Source: Streptococcus saliviloxodontae (lineage in GTDB: Bacteria > Bacillota > Bacilli > Lactobacillales > Streptococcaceae). Taken from it: a DNA stretch of 42,698 nucleotides. The position numbers were made by a program, and so were the translations under genes. Each line of letters begins with the position of its first letter. Position 1 is the stretch's first letter. The stretch is from the NCBI RefSeq assembly GCF_016908655.1, contig NZ_JAFBEI010000022.1:1-42698 (forward strand). Direction: 5' to 3'. A model generated the notes under the pieces. It was given only the letters and a program-made list of their open reading frames with translations. It was not told the origin of the DNA and ran no database searches. Of the stretch, positions 1 through 9,364 are shown piece after piece.

Positions 1-6
1 CCATGC

Positions 7-31
7 TAAACTAGTCCACTGGACTAGTTTA
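7..31. repeat. Short perfect palindrome, TCCACTGGA type
   Basis: Bases 7-31 read as 12-base arms around a single C (core GTCCACTGGAC), so the RNA could fold with an ACT loop. It is followed by ACTCC. A second palindrome with the same core and the same right flank lies at 16201-16223. No gene is visible left of ftsW, so its job is unknown: it may be a small dispersed repeat or a processing hairpin. Confidence 0.6.
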
Positions 32-100
32 CTCCTCCTTATCTGACCTGAACACTTAGATTATACAGGAAAAATAAATGGAAGCTCAAAGCCTTATCAG

Positions 101-130
101 CCACCAGCATAGCTGGTGGTTTTCTTGTTT
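101..130 (+). terminator. Rho-independent terminator, plus strand
   Basis: CCACCAGC pairs with GCTGGTGG around an ATA loop and is followed by a T-rich run on the plus strand. It would end a plus-strand transcript coming from left of the window, and it faces the ftsW terminator. Confidence 0.75.
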
Positions 131-161
131 TTCTCTCAGAGAAAAACTGACTCGAAGCCAT

Positions 162-191
162 AAAAAAAAGATCTAGGCAATGCCTAAATCT
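162..191 (-). terminator. ftsW terminator
   Basis: On the minus strand an imperfect stem (AGATTTAGGCA with TGCCTAGATCT) is followed by a run of eight T. The stem includes the ftsW stop codon (184-186), so the terminator starts inside the gene. Confidence 0.75.
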
Positions 192-1410
192 GATCTGTAT
201 CCATTAATAATTGTGCTTCAGCAAGAATGTCCTGTCGTTTCTCATTGGCATCGATATTGAGCACAAAAGCAATTGCTACCGAAAGGACCAAAAGACTATT
301 TCCACCTTGTGATAAGAACGGGAAGGTCACTCCTGTAGATGGAATTACTCCTGAAATTCCTCCAATATTAACAAAAACTTGCATCAACATCATGCTTCCC
401 ATGCCTAGTGCCAACATTGCATTGAAGGAATCTTTAGCCTTGATCCCAACTAGCATAATTCTAAGAATTAAAAAGAAAACAAGAGCAAGGATAAAGACTG
501 CACCTATCAACCCTAATTCTTCAATTACAATTGAGAAAACAAAGTCTGTTGTTGATTCCGGTAGGTAACCCAACTTCTCAATTGAATTGCCAAGTCCTCT
601 ACCAAACCAACCTCCGTTACTCATCGCATAGTAAGAATTAGCCAGCTGGTGACCCGAATCAGTTAAATCTTTAAATGGGTTAAAGTAAGCACTGAAACGT
701 TTCGCAACATACCCAAAAAGAGGAACTTTAGCCATATTGTTAACACCGACAATGGCTGTTAATCCAATGAAAAGTCCAGACACACCAACGATAAGACTTA
801 AAATAGCTGAGAACCAGCGATAGCCTACACCACTAACCAAAAACATGATAATGGCAGTTAAGACAATAATTGAGGCATTACCTAGGTCAGGTTGCATAGC
901 TACCAGAATAACTAGAACAGTAGCATAGACACGCCAATCAGTGATTTTTTTAGGAAACCATTGCCCTTTTGTCAATGCTTGATAATCATAAATGGCAATG
1001 TCATCTTGTTTCTTGGAGAAAACTAAAGCTAACATCCAAACCATAATGATTTTCAAATACTCTGCCGGTTGAAAACTTAGCGGCCCTAAAACAATCCAAC
1101 CGTTAGCACCGTTAACTTCCTTTGTGAAAAATTTCGCGATAACTAACAGAATCATTTCGGCTACTATCACAATAGACAGGACTTTTTCATTCTTTAAGAA
1201 ATCTAGTCGCAATTTGTAGATAAAGGCAATCGCCAGCAAACTGACAAGCCAAAAGGCACCTTGGCTAATGACTGATCTAAAAGGATTCAAACCGTACTGA
1301 ATCATACTAGCACTTGTCGTTGAATAAACGACAATTAATCCCAAAACTGACATAATCAAGTAAGGAATTAAAATGGAATAGTTCAATAAATGTTTTTTTT
1401 CTAAATTCAT
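184..1410 (-). CDS. ftsW: FtsW, SEDS peptidoglycan glycosyltransferase of cell division
   Basis: 408 residues, a polytopic membrane protein of the SEDS (FtsW/RodA/SpoVE) family. It polymerises lipid II into septal glycan together with a class B PBP. Visible family motifs are NGANGWI and FQPAEYLK (near residues 99-120), QPDLGNAS (about 174), the GRGLGNSIEKLGYLPES stretch (about 269-286) followed by TDFVFSIVIEELGLIG, and GVTFPFLSQGGNSLL near the C terminus. About ten hydrophobic segments are visible. The FtsW rather than RodA call rests on the streptococcal gene order ftsW-ppc and on the Gly-rich GVTFPFLSQGG loop. It is transcribed alone, after the ppc terminator, from a promoter whose -10 (TATAAT, 1604-1609) lies about 190 nt upstream. 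Confidence 0.88.
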   Translation of the reverse strand: MNLEKKHLLNYSILIPYLIMSVLGLIVVYSTTSASMIQYGLNPFRSVISQGAFWLVSLLAIAFIYKLRLDFLKNEKVLSIVIVAEMILLVIAKFFTKEVNGANGWIVLGPLSFQPAEYLKIIMVWMLALVFSKKQDDIAIYDYQALTKGQWFPKKITDWRVYATVLVILVAMQPDLGNASIIVLTAIIMFLVSGVGYRWFSAILSLIVGVSGLFIGLTAIVGVNNMAKVPLFGYVAKRFSAYFNPFKDLTDSGHQLANSYYAMSNGGWFGRGLGNSIEKLGYLPESTTDFVFSIVIEELGLIGAVFILALVFFLILRIMLVGIKAKDSFNAMLALGMGSMMLMQVFVNIGGISGVIPSTGVTFPFLSQGGNSLLVLSVAIAFVLNIDANEKRQDILAEAQLLMDTDQI

Positions 1411-1625
1411 ACCATTCTTCTCTTAAAGTTTATTTGAAGGAGAAACGACAGTCTCTTCATTCAATATACCGCAATACTAATGACAACTGGCTACTCCCAC
1501 CTCTTTTGAAGCATTGACTATCACAGTTGACAGTGATTGTGAGTTTATTTATTGGTAAAAGCTAGCTTTAGCTTCTTTCACGATTGTCACGCATAACGAC
1601 AGTATTATATCATCTTTCTAAGTTA
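1411..1625 (-). promoter_or_regulatory. ftsW promoter and about 190-nt leader
   Basis: An extended -10 (TGATATAAT, TATAAT at 1604-1609 on the minus strand) sits well upstream of ftsW. The leader contains a near-palindrome around 1513-1532 (TCACAGTTGACAGTGA) and a GCTAGCTTTAGC repeat. No recognised riboswitch was seen, and the long leader is unexplained. Confidence 0.5.
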
Positions 1626-1670
1626 AAAAAAAGCAAGAAGTTAAGACAATTCCTTAACTTCTTGCTTTTT
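1626..1670 (-). terminator. ppc terminator
   Basis: AGCAAGAAGTTAAG pairs perfectly with CTTAACTTCTTGCT around a 7-base loop, flanked by A and T runs. It lies just after ppc and before the ftsW promoter, and could act on both strands. Confidence 0.85.
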
Positions 1671-1692
1671 TGTGTACTAACTCTTTCAGTGA

Positions 1693-4389
1693 TTAACCTG
1701 AGTTACGCAAACCTGTTGCAATACCGTTGATCGTGATATGGATTAGTTTTTCATAATCATCATTCACCTCACCACGGCGGAGGCGTTTGATCAACTCGAT
1801 TTGAATATAATTCAACACATTAAAGTATGGTAGACGGTAATCCAAACTTGCTTTCAAATTTGGAAGATCATCGAGAAGATCATCGTTTTGTTCGATAGCT
1901 AAGATGACATTTTTTGTCAACTGCCACTCATCCAAAATCGTATAGAAGACATCACGCACTTCTTCTGACTCTGCCATTTGAGCATATTGGAAGGCGATAT
2001 TCATATTTGATTTTGACAAGACCATATCCACGTTTGACAGAAGCGAACGGAAGAAAGGCCATGTTTGATACATGTTTTGTAGCTTAGCTAGGTTTGAAAT
2101 ATCTTTATCAATAAAGTTTTTGAAACTTGATCCAACACCATACCAACCCGGGAACATGACACGGTTTTGTGACCATGAGAATACCCAAGGAATGGCACGA
2201 AGACCTGAAATTTCAGTAATGGTCTTACGAGCTGCGGGACGTGAACCAATATTCAAACTTGATACTTCCTTGATTGGACTGGCTTCAAAGAAGTAATTAT
2301 AGAAGTTCGGATTGCCAAAAACAAGGTCACGATAGATGACATTTGAATCTGCAACGATACCATCCATAATGTCACGATAACCATCAATCTTATTAGGATC
2401 AACAATCTGACGTGTTACCATACGGTCAAGTGTTGCTGAAATCAGCATTTCAAGGTTGTAATAAGCCGCATCCTTGTTACCGAATTTATTACCGATAACT
2501 TCACCTTGTTCAGTTAGACGGATACGATCTTTAATTGAGCCAAATGGCTGTGACGTAATAGCGTCGTAAGATGGACCACCACCACGACCAACCGTACCAC
2601 CACGACCATGGAAGAAGGTGATTTTGACACCAAAGTCTTCACCAATCTTCGTCAACTCATTTTGAGCTTTATAAAGTGTCCAACCTGATGACAAGTAACC
2701 ACCATCTTTGTTGGAATCTGAATAACCCAACATGATTTCTTGGTAGCCTTTGTTTGCTTTAATCCATTTTTGAACGATTGGCAATTGCAAGTAGGCCGTC
2801 ATGATCTCAGCTGCATTGTCCAAATCTTCGATCGTCTCAAAGAGAGGAACAATCTGAACACGCGCTTTTTCAGTATCAACCAAGCCTACTTCTTTAAGCA
2901 TGATAGCAAGCTCAAGCATATCTGAAACAGTCTCTGTATGTGAAATGATGTGTTGCTTGATGATTTCTTCACCCATCTTATCTTTCATTTCACGAGCTGC
3001 TTGATAAATCGCGAGTTCTTTTTGGAGTTCTTCAGATTTTTCAACATGCGTAGCTGACAGAATACGAGGATCATCTAGGAGCTGTTTCAACAAGAGTTGG
3101 CATTTGGCATCTTCTGAAAGACTAGAATAGTCTTGTTCGATATTAGCTGCTTTTAACAACTCTGATACACAAGCTTCCTGAACACTAGAATCTTGACGCA
3201 TGTCAATACTTGCTAAGTAGAAACCAAAAATTTCAACTGCTTGAAGCAATTCTGCAAAATCACCATTGATCAATGATTCTCCACGGTTTGATAGTAATGA
3301 TGCCTTGATGACCTCTAAGTCATCCTTAAATTCGCTAGCACGAATATAGCGTGGCTCTACTTTCTTATCTTCAGTAATGTAAGCAAGGGTATTCCCTAAT
3401 TTTGTTTCAATATAATTGAGCGCTTTACGGTAAAGCTCTTTTTCACGAAACTCTGATGTATCTGTGGAGAGATTTGCCAAGGCTTTTAAGTCATCCGTCG
3501 CATCCACCAAGGTGCTTGACATAGAGAAAGAAGCGTAAAGGCTGTCGATTTTCTCAAGATAGTAGCTGAGGATAACTTCACCTTGAGTAGTCGCTGATAA
3601 ACGTAGGGTTTCTGCCGTAACGAAAGGATTACCGTCACGGTCTCCACCAATCCACATTCCCATGGTAATTGGTTTTGGATTTTTGAGTTCAAAACCTTTA
3701 GCACTTGCAAGTTTTTTGTACTCTGCCACCAAGCTCGTAATCGCCTTAATCAATGAAGTATGATAGTACTCAGTGACATTGGTGATTTCGTTTTTAACCT
3801 TGAGTTTTTTCTCTCGGATAATATCCGTCTGCATGATAAGCTCAACCTGACGACGTAAATCCGCGTGCCATTTTTCCTTGTTGATTAGCCCAAGTTTAAC
3901 ATCACGGTATTTACGAAGAAGGACATGAATCTCATTGGTCAAACCTAGCATCGTTTTACGTTGCACCTGTGTTGGGTGAGCTGTCAAGACGGGAACGACA
4001 TTGATATTTTCCAAAATTTCTTCGGCATGTTCGTTCGAAGCCACAACATCAATTGTTGTTGAAAGTTTTCCGAGGTAATCTTTTCCAACATTATTTTGAT
4101 AATTGACCTCGTATGCCAAATCCACATCCTCTGAAATGTTGATCAAAAGTGGCAAAATAGAGAAATAGCGTGAAATGACAACCATTTCTTCATTACTCAA
4201 CTGAGAAATTGTTTCTTCAAGAACTTGATAGTTCTGTTTTTCTGATAGTTCTGTTAACTCTTTAATGATTCCAAAAGCTTTATCACCAATCATGTTACGT
4301 GTCGTTTCTTCAAGAAGGTTGGTCAAAATCAACACTTCTTCTTCAATGACATCTTTGTTACTGTTGCTCTCAAGTTTTTTTATCGTCAC
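1693..4389 (-). CDS. ppc: Phosphoenolpyruvate carboxylase
   Basis: Adds bicarbonate to PEP to give oxaloacetate, the anaplerotic step that feeds aspartate and glutamate synthesis in streptococci lacking a full TCA cycle. The catalytic His lies in VLTAHPTQ (residue 138), and the signatures [16 protein letters not shown] (about 555) and [15 protein letters not shown] (about 592) are intact. Further down are GSRPAARK and a C-terminal GLRNSG. The GTG at 4389 is chosen because GGGAG lies 8 nt before it and the resulting start MTIKKLES matches the family start. An in-frame GTG at 4398 abuts the same Shine-Dalgarno and is too close. The product is 898 residues. The -10 TATAAT lies near 4424 on the minus strand, divergent from pepF. 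Confidence 0.95.
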   Translation of the reverse strand: MTIKKLESNSNKDVIEEEVLILTNLLEETTRNMIGDKAFGIIKELTELSEKQNYQVLEETISQLSNEEMVVISRYFSILPLLINISEDVDLAYEVNYQNNVGKDYLGKLSTTIDVVASNEHAEEILENINVVPVLTAHPTQVQRKTMLGLTNEIHVLLRKYRDVKLGLINKEKWHADLRRQVELIMQTDIIREKKLKVKNEITNVTEYYHTSLIKAITSLVAEYKKLASAKGFELKNPKPITMGMWIGGDRDGNPFVTAETLRLSATTQGEVILSYYLEKIDSLYASFSMSSTLVDATDDLKALANLSTDTSEFREKELYRKALNYIETKLGNTLAYITEDKKVEPRYIRASEFKDDLEVIKASLLSNRGESLINGDFAELLQAVEIFGFYLASIDMRQDSSVQEACVSELLKAANIEQDYSSLSEDAKCQLLLKQLLDDPRILSATHVEKSEELQKELAIYQAAREMKDKMGEEIIKQHIISHTETVSDMLELAIMLKEVGLVDTEKARVQIVPLFETIEDLDNAAEIMTAYLQLPIVQKWIKANKGYQEIMLGYSDSNKDGGYLSSGWTLYKAQNELTKIGEDFGVKITFFHGRGGTVGRGGGPSYDAITSQPFGSIKDRIRLTEQGEVIGNKFGNKDAAYYNLEMLISATLDRMVTRQIVDPNKIDGYRDIMDGIVADSNVIYRDLVFGNPNFYNYFFEASPIKEVSSLNIGSRPAARKTITEISGLRAIPWVFSWSQNRVMFPGWYGVGSSFKNFIDKDISNLAKLQNMYQTWPFFRSLLSNVDMVLSKSNMNIAFQYAQMAESEEVRDVFYTILDEWQLTKNVILAIEQNDDLLDDLPNLKASLDYRLPYFNVLNYIQIELIKRLRRGEVNDDYEKLIHITINGIATGLRNSG

Positions 4390-4585
4390 AAAAGCCACTC
4401 CCGTCTTTCTATGTTATACCCTCTATTATACTCTTTTTCCTTTAAAAATAAACCATTATCCAAAAAATTGTCTAGTATTTTAGTAATTTTCTGATTTTTC
4501 TATATATAATTGTTCGTTTTCGCCTCCATTTACTAACTATTATCTGATATAATGAAGGAACAATAGAACTATTAAGGAGATTTTT

Positions 4586-6385
4586 ATGGAACTTAAACCA
4601 CGTTCAGAATTCCCTGAAAATGAACTTTGGGACCTTACAGCCCTCTACAAAGACCGCCAAGATTTTTTACTAGCTATGGAAAAGACGCTAGGTGATATCG
4701 ATACCTTTAAACGCAATTACGAAAATCGTCTCCACACAGTTGATGACTTCTCTGCTGCTCTCTATGAAATTGAACACATTTACATTGAGATGAGTCATAT
4801 CAACAGCTATGCTTTCATGCCACAGACAACTGATTTTGGGAGTGAAGAATTCGCTGAGATTGCTCAAGCAGGTAGTGACTTTGAAACCAAGGCCAATGTG
4901 GCGCTTAGCTTCTTCGACACCGCTTTGGCTACAGCTGATATGGCTGTCCTTGATGAACTGGAAGAAAATCCGCATTTTAGCGCAGCTATTCGTCAAGCGA
5001 AAATCCAAAAGAAACACTTCATCAGTCCTGATGTCGAAAAAGCTCTGACCAACCTAGGTGAGGTCTTGGGGGCACCTTATGATATCTACACCAAGATGCG
5101 TGCCAGTGATTATGCTATGGATGATTTTGAAGTGGCAGGAAAGTCCTATAAAAATTCGTTTGTGACTTACGAAAATTTCTACCAAAATCATGAAAATGCA
5201 GACATTCGCGAAAAATCTTTTCGATCTTTCTCAGCTGGACTTCGCAAGCATCAACACGCTGCTGCCGCTGCCTATCTAGCCAAGGTAAAATCTGAAAAGA
5301 TTCTTTCCGATATGCGTGGTTACGACAGTGTTTTTGACTATCTCCTGGCTGAACAAGAGGTGGATCGTGCTATGTTTGACCGACAAATCGACCTCATCAT
5401 GACAGAGTTTGCTCCCGTTGCACAAAAGTATCTTAAACACGTGGCTAAGGTTAATGGGTTAGAAAAAATGACCTTCGCTGACTGGAAATTAGACTTAGAC
5501 AACGAACTTAATCCTGATGTGACAATTGATGGTGCTTATGATTTAGTTATGAAATCTGTTGAACCGCTCGGGCAAGAATACCGTCAAGAAGTGGCTCGTT
5601 ACCAATCCGAACGTTGGGTTGACTTTGCTGCCAATGCTAACAAGGACTCTGGTGGCTACGCCGCTGACCCTTACAAAGTACACCCTTACGTACTGATGAG
5701 TTGGACAGGTCGTATGTCTGATGTCTACACTCTTATCCATGAGATTGGTCACTCTGGACAATTCATTTTCTCAGATAATAACCAGTCTTACTTCAATACT
5801 CACATGTCAACTTACTACGTAGAAGCACCATCAACCTTCAATGAGTTGCTGCTGAGTGATTACTTAGAGCGACAACTAGATGACCCTCGTCAGAAGCGTT
5901 TTGCGCTTGCCCACCGTCTGACAGATACTTACTTCCACAATTTTATCACGCACTTGCTAGAGGCTGCTTTCCAAAGAAGAGTTTACACGCTCATTGAAGA
6001 AGGCAAAGGTTTCGGTGCGGAGCAATTGAACACTATCATGAAAGATGTTTTGACACAGTTCTGGGGAGATGCCGTGGTCATTGACGACGATGCTGCTCTG
6101 ACCTGGATGCGCCAAGCCCACTACTACATGGGACTTTACAGCTATACCTACTCTGCTGGTTTAGTCATCTCAACAGCTGGCTATCTCAACCTCAAAAACA
6201 ATCCAAATGGTGCAAAAGAATGGCTAGACCTTCTCAAGTCAGGTGGTAGCCGCACACCGCTAGACACTGCTCTTCTCATAGGTGCTGACATTTCAACAGA
6301 CAAACCGCTACGCGATACTATCCAATTCCTTAGCGACACCGTTGACCAAATCATCGCCTACACAAAGGAGCTTGAAAATGCCTAA
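4586..6385 (+). CDS. pepF: Oligoendopeptidase F (M3B zinc metallopeptidase)
   Basis: 599 residues, a cytoplasmic peptidase that trims oligopeptides of roughly 7-17 residues, important for peptide nutrition and turnover in lactic acid bacteria. The zinc motif HEIGH is at residues 385-389 and the third ligand Glu lies about 25-30 residues on, in the EAPSTFNE stretch. Length matches the family (about 600). There is a strong Shine-Dalgarno (AAGGAG) and a TGATATAAT promoter near 4546-4554. Its last codons overlap the next gene by 8 nt, so the glutathione peroxidase gene is probably co-translated. Confidence 0.95.
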   Translation: MELKPRSEFPENELWDLTALYKDRQDFLLAMEKTLGDIDTFKRNYENRLHTVDDFSAALYEIEHIYIEMSHINSYAFMPQTTDFGSEEFAEIAQAGSDFETKANVALSFFDTALATADMAVLDELEENPHFSAAIRQAKIQKKHFISPDVEKALTNLGEVLGAPYDIYTKMRASDYAMDDFEVAGKSYKNSFVTYENFYQNHENADIREKSFRSFSAGLRKHQHAAAAAYLAKVKSEKILSDMRGYDSVFDYLLAEQEVDRAMFDRQIDLIMTEFAPVAQKYLKHVAKVNGLEKMTFADWKLDLDNELNPDVTIDGAYDLVMKSVEPLGQEYRQEVARYQSERWVDFAANANKDSGGYAADPYKVHPYVLMSWTGRMSDVYTLIHEIGHSGQFIFSDNNQSYFNTHMSTYYVEAPSTFNELLLSDYLERQLDDPRQKRFALAHRLTDTYFHNFITHLLEAAFQRRVYTLIEEGKGFGAEQLNTIMKDVLTQFWGDAVVIDDDAALTWMRQAHYYMGLYSYTYSAGLVISTAGYLNLKNNPNGAKEWLDLLKSGGSRTPLDTALLIGADISTDKPLRDTIQFLSDTVDQIIAYTKELENA

Positions 6386-6854
6386 TCTCTATGATTTTAG
6401 AGTCAAAAATCAAGATGGTAGCGACTGCAACTTAAGCACCTACACTGGTAAGGTGATTTTAATTGTCAATACTGCTACAGGATGTGGGTTAACCCCTCAA
6501 TACGAAGGTTTGCAAAAACTCTATGGTACCTATAAGGATCAAGGCTTTGATATTCTAGATTTTCCATGCAACCAATTTATGGGACAGGCCCCAGGTAGCG
6601 CAGAAGAAATCAATACCTTCTGTACTCTTAACTATCAAACAACTTTTCAACGGTTTGCTAAAATCAAGGTCAACGGCAAAGAAGCTGATCCCTTATATAA
6701 TTGGCTCAAGTCCGAAAAAAATGGTCCCCTAGGTAAACGTATCGAATGGAATTTTGCTAAATTTCTGATTGACCGAGAAGGTCAGGTCATTGAGCGTTTC
6801 TCTTCAAAATGCCCGCCAGAAGACTTGATACAAGCTATCGAACGTCTCTTATAA
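6378..6854 (+). CDS. Glutathione peroxidase-like thiol peroxidase
   Basis: 158 residues, reduces hydroperoxides. In bacteria such Cys forms usually use thioredoxin rather than glutathione as donor. The catalytic set is visible: Cys36 in NTATGCGLTPQ, Gln66 in FPCNQF, and Trp124-Asn125 in EWNFAKF. Cys replaces selenocysteine. The ATG at 6378 is used because it gives the conserved N terminus MPNLYDF and has AAAGGAG just upstream; longer in-frame extensions only read through the end of pepF. It overlaps pepF by 8 nt and shares its transcript. The sequence DFPCNQF carries Asp where Gly is usual in the family. Confidence 0.92.
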   Translation: MPNLYDFRVKNQDGSDCNLSTYTGKVILIVNTATGCGLTPQYEGLQKLYGTYKDQGFDILDFPCNQFMGQAPGSAEEINTFCTLNYQTTFQRFAKIKVNGKEADPLYNWLKSEKNGPLGKRIEWNFAKFLIDREGQVIERFSSKCPPEDLIQAIERLL

Positions 6855-6884
6855 AAATAGAGATGTCGTTCCAAATCAAGAAAT

Positions 6885-6936
6885 AAAACCGTCTAAAATC
6901 AAGCTTATCAGAGCCTTGATTTTAGACGGTTTTGTA
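6885..6936. terminator. Bidirectional terminator between the gpx-like gene and the DUF4430 lipoprotein gene
   Basis: A perfect 19-base stem (6885-6903 with 6915-6933, AAAACCGTCTAAAATCAAG) and an 11-base loop, with A and T runs on the two sides. It serves both converging transcripts. Confidence 0.9.
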
Positions 6937-6999
6937 TTTATAGAACTAAGCTGTAACAAGCCCTAGCTTAGGCATCACTTTCACTTACGAATAATTGAC

Positions 7000-7395
7000 T
7001 TAGTTTTGATAAACTTCTTGATAAAAGCGGACTTTATCACCTTTTGCTAGTTTAATCTGATTAGCAGCCTTTGGTGCCATTTCACCATTGACCTCAAACA
7101 TCCAATAGAGCCCCTTACTCTCATCTTGTGAAACCCCATCAATCGCTGTGATGAAGCCATCTTTTTCCTCAACGTTATGATTTGCTTTTAGGGCATCCAT
7201 AACGGTCTGACCAGATGTGAACGTTAAGGTCTCTTCTTTTTTGCTATTATTTGCCTCAATGGTTAAGGTAAAGCTAGATTTTACCTGACTTGATGAAGAC
7301 GTGGAGCTTTTTGATTGCGATTCTGTAACATTGCTACAAGCAACCAATAAAAACAGGGATAAAGACAAGACAAGCAGATTACGTAGTTTTTTCAT
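7000..7395 (-). CDS. DUF4430 lipoprotein, probable partner of the ECF S component
   Basis: 131 residues. The N terminus is a lipoprotein signal with lipobox LVAC and the modified Cys at residue 20, then a Ser/Thr-rich linker (about 24-43), then a DUF4430-type domain (TVMDALKANHNV, then GLYWMFEVNGEMAPKAANQIKLAKGDKVRFYQE). This domain resembles the C-terminal domain of transcobalamin and related ligand-binding proteins, so extracellular ligand capture is inferred. The gene overlaps the end of the S-component gene by 17 nt, which argues for one operon and a joint function. The ligand cannot be read from the sequence. Confidence 0.8.
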   Translation of the reverse strand: MKKLRNLLVLSLSLFLLVACSNVTESQSKSSTSSSSQVKSSFTLTIEANNSKKEETLTFTSGQTVMDALKANHNVEEKDGFITAIDGVSQDESKGLYWMFEVNGEMAPKAANQIKLAKGDKVRFYQEVYQN

Positions 7396-7909
7396 ATGAA
7401 AATCTCCTAAAAATTAATATGATAAGTGGATAAAAGATGACTGTTGAAGCTGCATGGGCAAGGTTAAAGCCAGCACCAGCGATGACATAAGCCCACCAAG
7501 GCATACCGTAAAGTAAAGAAAAGAATGAATCGATAACCATTCCGTAGCTAAAGCCCACTCCCCCCGCCAAGAAGGCCTGAAAGGCTATCTCGCTACCCCT
7601 AGTAGATTTAAGAAGTTTTGTCAGGGGATAGAGCAGATAAAACCATATAAATAAGACCACGGCAAATGATACAATCTGCCACAGAACCCAAGGGCCAAAT
7701 CCTAAAAGAAAGGATGATATCAACATAGTCACCGCCATCACCAAAATACTCTCCAGAAGACCAAAGGTCAGAGAGATCACCAAGAAGATAGCTGTTATCG
7801 GTTGAATATTGGGTAAGCTCGCAAAAGCATAACGTAAAACCACGCAAAGAGCCGATAAAAGGGAAATACGAGTGACTTGATTTAGAGATAGGTAAGTACT
7901 TCTAGCCAT
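7379..7909 (-). CDS. ECF transporter S component (substrate-binding membrane subunit)
   Basis: 176 residues, mostly hydrophobic, with about six membrane segments and the S-component style N-terminal helix (RISLLSALCVVLRYAF). S components bind a vitamin or precursor and dock onto the shared EcfA-A'-T module, which is not in this window. The ATG at 7909 is the earliest possible start, since TAG lies four codons upstream in frame. It has no Shine-Dalgarno and sits 6 nt after a -10 box, so the mRNA is probably leaderless. Its partner is the overlapping DUF4430 lipoprotein. The neighbourhood of two MetE-like genes could hint at a methionine- or cobalamin-related substrate, but that is only association. 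Confidence 0.8.
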   Translation of the reverse strand: MARSTYLSLNQVTRISLLSALCVVLRYAFASLPNIQPITAIFLVISLTFGLLESILVMAVTMLISSFLLGFGPWVLWQIVSFAVVLFIWFYLLYPLTKLLKSTRGSEIAFQAFLAGGVGFSYGMVIDSFFSLLYGMPWWAYVIAGAGFNLAHAASTVIFYPLIILIFRRFSYEKTT

Positions 7910-7915
7910 AAGAAC

Positions 7916-7944
7916 AGTCTAGCTAAAAGGAGAAAAACTGTCAA
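7916..7944 (-). promoter_or_regulatory. Promoter abutting the S-component start codon (leaderless)
   Basis: On the minus strand TTGACA (7939-7944), a 17-nt spacer and TAGACT (7916-7921), then only 6 nt to the ATG. The -35 is a perfect match. Transcription would begin at or next to the A of ATG. Confidence 0.6.
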
Positions 7945-7990
7945 GCCATCCTAGGGTGATTTAGTGAGGCGAGTTGACATCATAAGTCAA

Positions 7991-8040
7991 AGACCAAAAA
8001 GAAGCTTAGAACATTCTTTGTTCCAAGCTCTTTTTGGTCT
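7991..8040 (-). terminator. Terminator of the proximal MetE-like gene
   Basis: A long stem (AGACCAAAAAG with CTTTTTGGTCT, extended inward by AGCTT pairs) lies just after the stop at 8063. Confidence 0.75.
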
Positions 8041-8062
8041 TATCATTTTTATCTGCTATTTT

Positions 8063-9193
8063 TTATTTCCAAACAGCGTCAATAACTTCTTTAACCAAGG
8101 CTAATTTTTTCCACTGGTCTTCTTCTGTTAAAATATTACCTTCTTCTGTTGAAGCGAATCCACATTGTGTTGATACCCAAAGTTGATCAAGTGGTAAGAA
8201 TTTTTCAGCTTCATGGATACGAGCGATGACAGCATCTTTATCTTCTAGTGTCGCTTCTTTTGAAGTAATCAATCCAAGTACTGCAACTTTACCATCTGTC
8301 ACTTCTGCCAATGGTTCAAAGCCACCTGAACGATCATTATCAAACTCAAGGAAGTATTCCTTAACTTCTTCTTTACCAAAAAGATCTTTAGCTACTGGAT
8401 CATAACCACCTGATGAAGCCCATGTTGAGTGGTAGTTTCCACGACAAACGTGTGTATTTACCAAGAGACCTTCTGGAACATTTTCATAAACATCGTTGTT
8501 AAGCGTTAGGAAAACTGATGATAACTCATCGAAGACTTCTTGTGCTGTACGACCTGTTGCAGCTCCCCAGCCAGCTAGGAAATTATTATCTACAAGCGTT
8601 CCCCAAGTACAATCGTCTACCTGAAGAGTCTTAAGACCAGCTGCAATCAAATCCTCGATGACTTTTAGATAGGCTTCCTTGATATCTGTACGGAGCTCTT
8701 CAAAATCAGGATAGATTTCATTTAATTTTTCAACGTGCTCTGCATCGCGAATCAATTCAAAGTAAAATTGTGACGGAGCTGGAATGGTGTATTTTGCTTC
8801 AACATCAGCCCCAGTTGCATCAACGGTAGCCTTCAAGAATTTGTAAGCTTCAACAAAGGGGTGATTGTCACCAGTAATTTTGCCTGCAATAAGAGCAGAG
8901 TCAGCTTTAGTCGTTTCATCGTGGAAACGATAACCTTCAGCAGCTTGAACGTGATCGATACCAGTGAAGCCCCAGAAGAAGTCAAGATGCCAATAAGCAC
9001 GACGGAATTCTCCATCCGTCACTTTTTCAAGACCAGCTGCGATTTGTTTATCAACCAGGTCTTTGATTGCTGCATCTTCTACTTTTGCAAGCTCTTCAGC
9101 AGTTACTGTACCAGCTTCAAAGCCAGCACGCGCTTCTTGTAATTCTTGTGGACGAAGGAAAGACCCTACATGTTCAAAATATTTTTTTGCCAT
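8063..9193 (-). CDS. Cobalamin-independent methionine synthase-like protein (MetE C-terminal domain family), copy 1
   Basis: 376 residues, matching the catalytic C-terminal half of MetE (YxjG/YxjH family of Bacillus). These proteins transfer a methyl group to homocysteine or act in methionine salvage; the exact methyl donor is unsettled. Zinc-binding elements are seen: the HVC of NTHVCRGN, a Glu in FLEFDNDRSG, and Cys in STQCGFASTEEGN near the C terminus. The start MAKKYFEHVGSFLRP (ATG at 9193) follows TAAGGAGTAAC. An upstream GTG at 9244 would add residues with no family match. It is a tandem paralogue of the next gene. Its promoter carries two MetR-like boxes, so regulation by methionine supply is expected. 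Confidence 0.88.
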   Translation of the reverse strand: MAKKYFEHVGSFLRPQELQEARAGFEAGTVTAEELAKVEDAAIKDLVDKQIAAGLEKVTDGEFRRAYWHLDFFWGFTGIDHVQAAEGYRFHDETTKADSALIAGKITGDNHPFVEAYKFLKATVDATGADVEAKYTIPAPSQFYFELIRDAEHVEKLNEIYPDFEELRTDIKEAYLKVIEDLIAAGLKTLQVDDCTWGTLVDNNFLAGWGAATGRTAQEVFDELSSVFLTLNNDVYENVPEGLLVNTHVCRGNYHSTWASSGGYDPVAKDLFGKEEVKEYFLEFDNDRSGGFEPLAEVTDGKVAVLGLITSKEATLEDKDAVIARIHEAEKFLPLDQLWVSTQCGFASTEEGNILTEEDQWKKLALVKEVIDAVWK

Positions 9194-9234
9194 TTTGTTA
9201 CTCCTTATTAAGACTTTACTTAGTTCTTGCTTAT

Positions 9235-9263
9235 ATTCTAGCACTCCTACTTATAGCTGTAAA
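9235..9263 (-). promoter_or_regulatory. Promoter of MetE-like copy 1
   Basis: TTTACA (9258-9263), a 17-nt spacer and TAGAAT (9235-9240) on the minus strand. The same two hexamers and spacing precede copy 2, which supports the call. Confidence 0.75.
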
Positions 9264-9302
9264 ATATATATTTTCTATGGTTAGCTATAACTATTAACTA
9301 TA
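9252..9302 (-). promoter_or_regulatory. Two MetR/MtaR-like boxes upstream of MetE-like copy 1
   Basis: The proximal box (9252-9268, TATAGCTGTAAAATATA) overlaps the -35. The distal box (9286-9302, TATAACTATTAACTATA) starts 34 bp further up and has one perfect half site. The streptococcal MetR/MtaR consensus known to me is TATAGTTtnaAACTATA. A LysR activator bound over the -35 and one site upstream is the expected layout. Confidence 0.6.
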
Positions 9303-9322
9303 TAGTTTGATTTCATCAAGAC

Positions 9323-9351
9323 AAAAAGCCAAGCAAAATGGCTCGGCTTTT
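9323..9351 (-). terminator. Terminator of MetE-like copy 2
   Basis: The minus strand reads AAAAGCCGAGC, then a 6-base loop, then GCTTGGCTTTTT. The stem has one wobble pair and lies directly after the stop at 9365. Confidence 0.75.
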
Positions 9352-9364
9352 CTTATAAAATGGA

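Noticed and set aside
4390..4398. GTG at 4398 as ppc start
   Set aside because: It abuts the Shine-Dalgarno; GTG 4389 has proper spacing and gives the family N terminus.
7910..7990. Cobalamin or SAM riboswitch before the ECF operon
   Set aside because: The promoter lies directly at the ATG, leaving no leader; no conserved riboswitch sequence was found.
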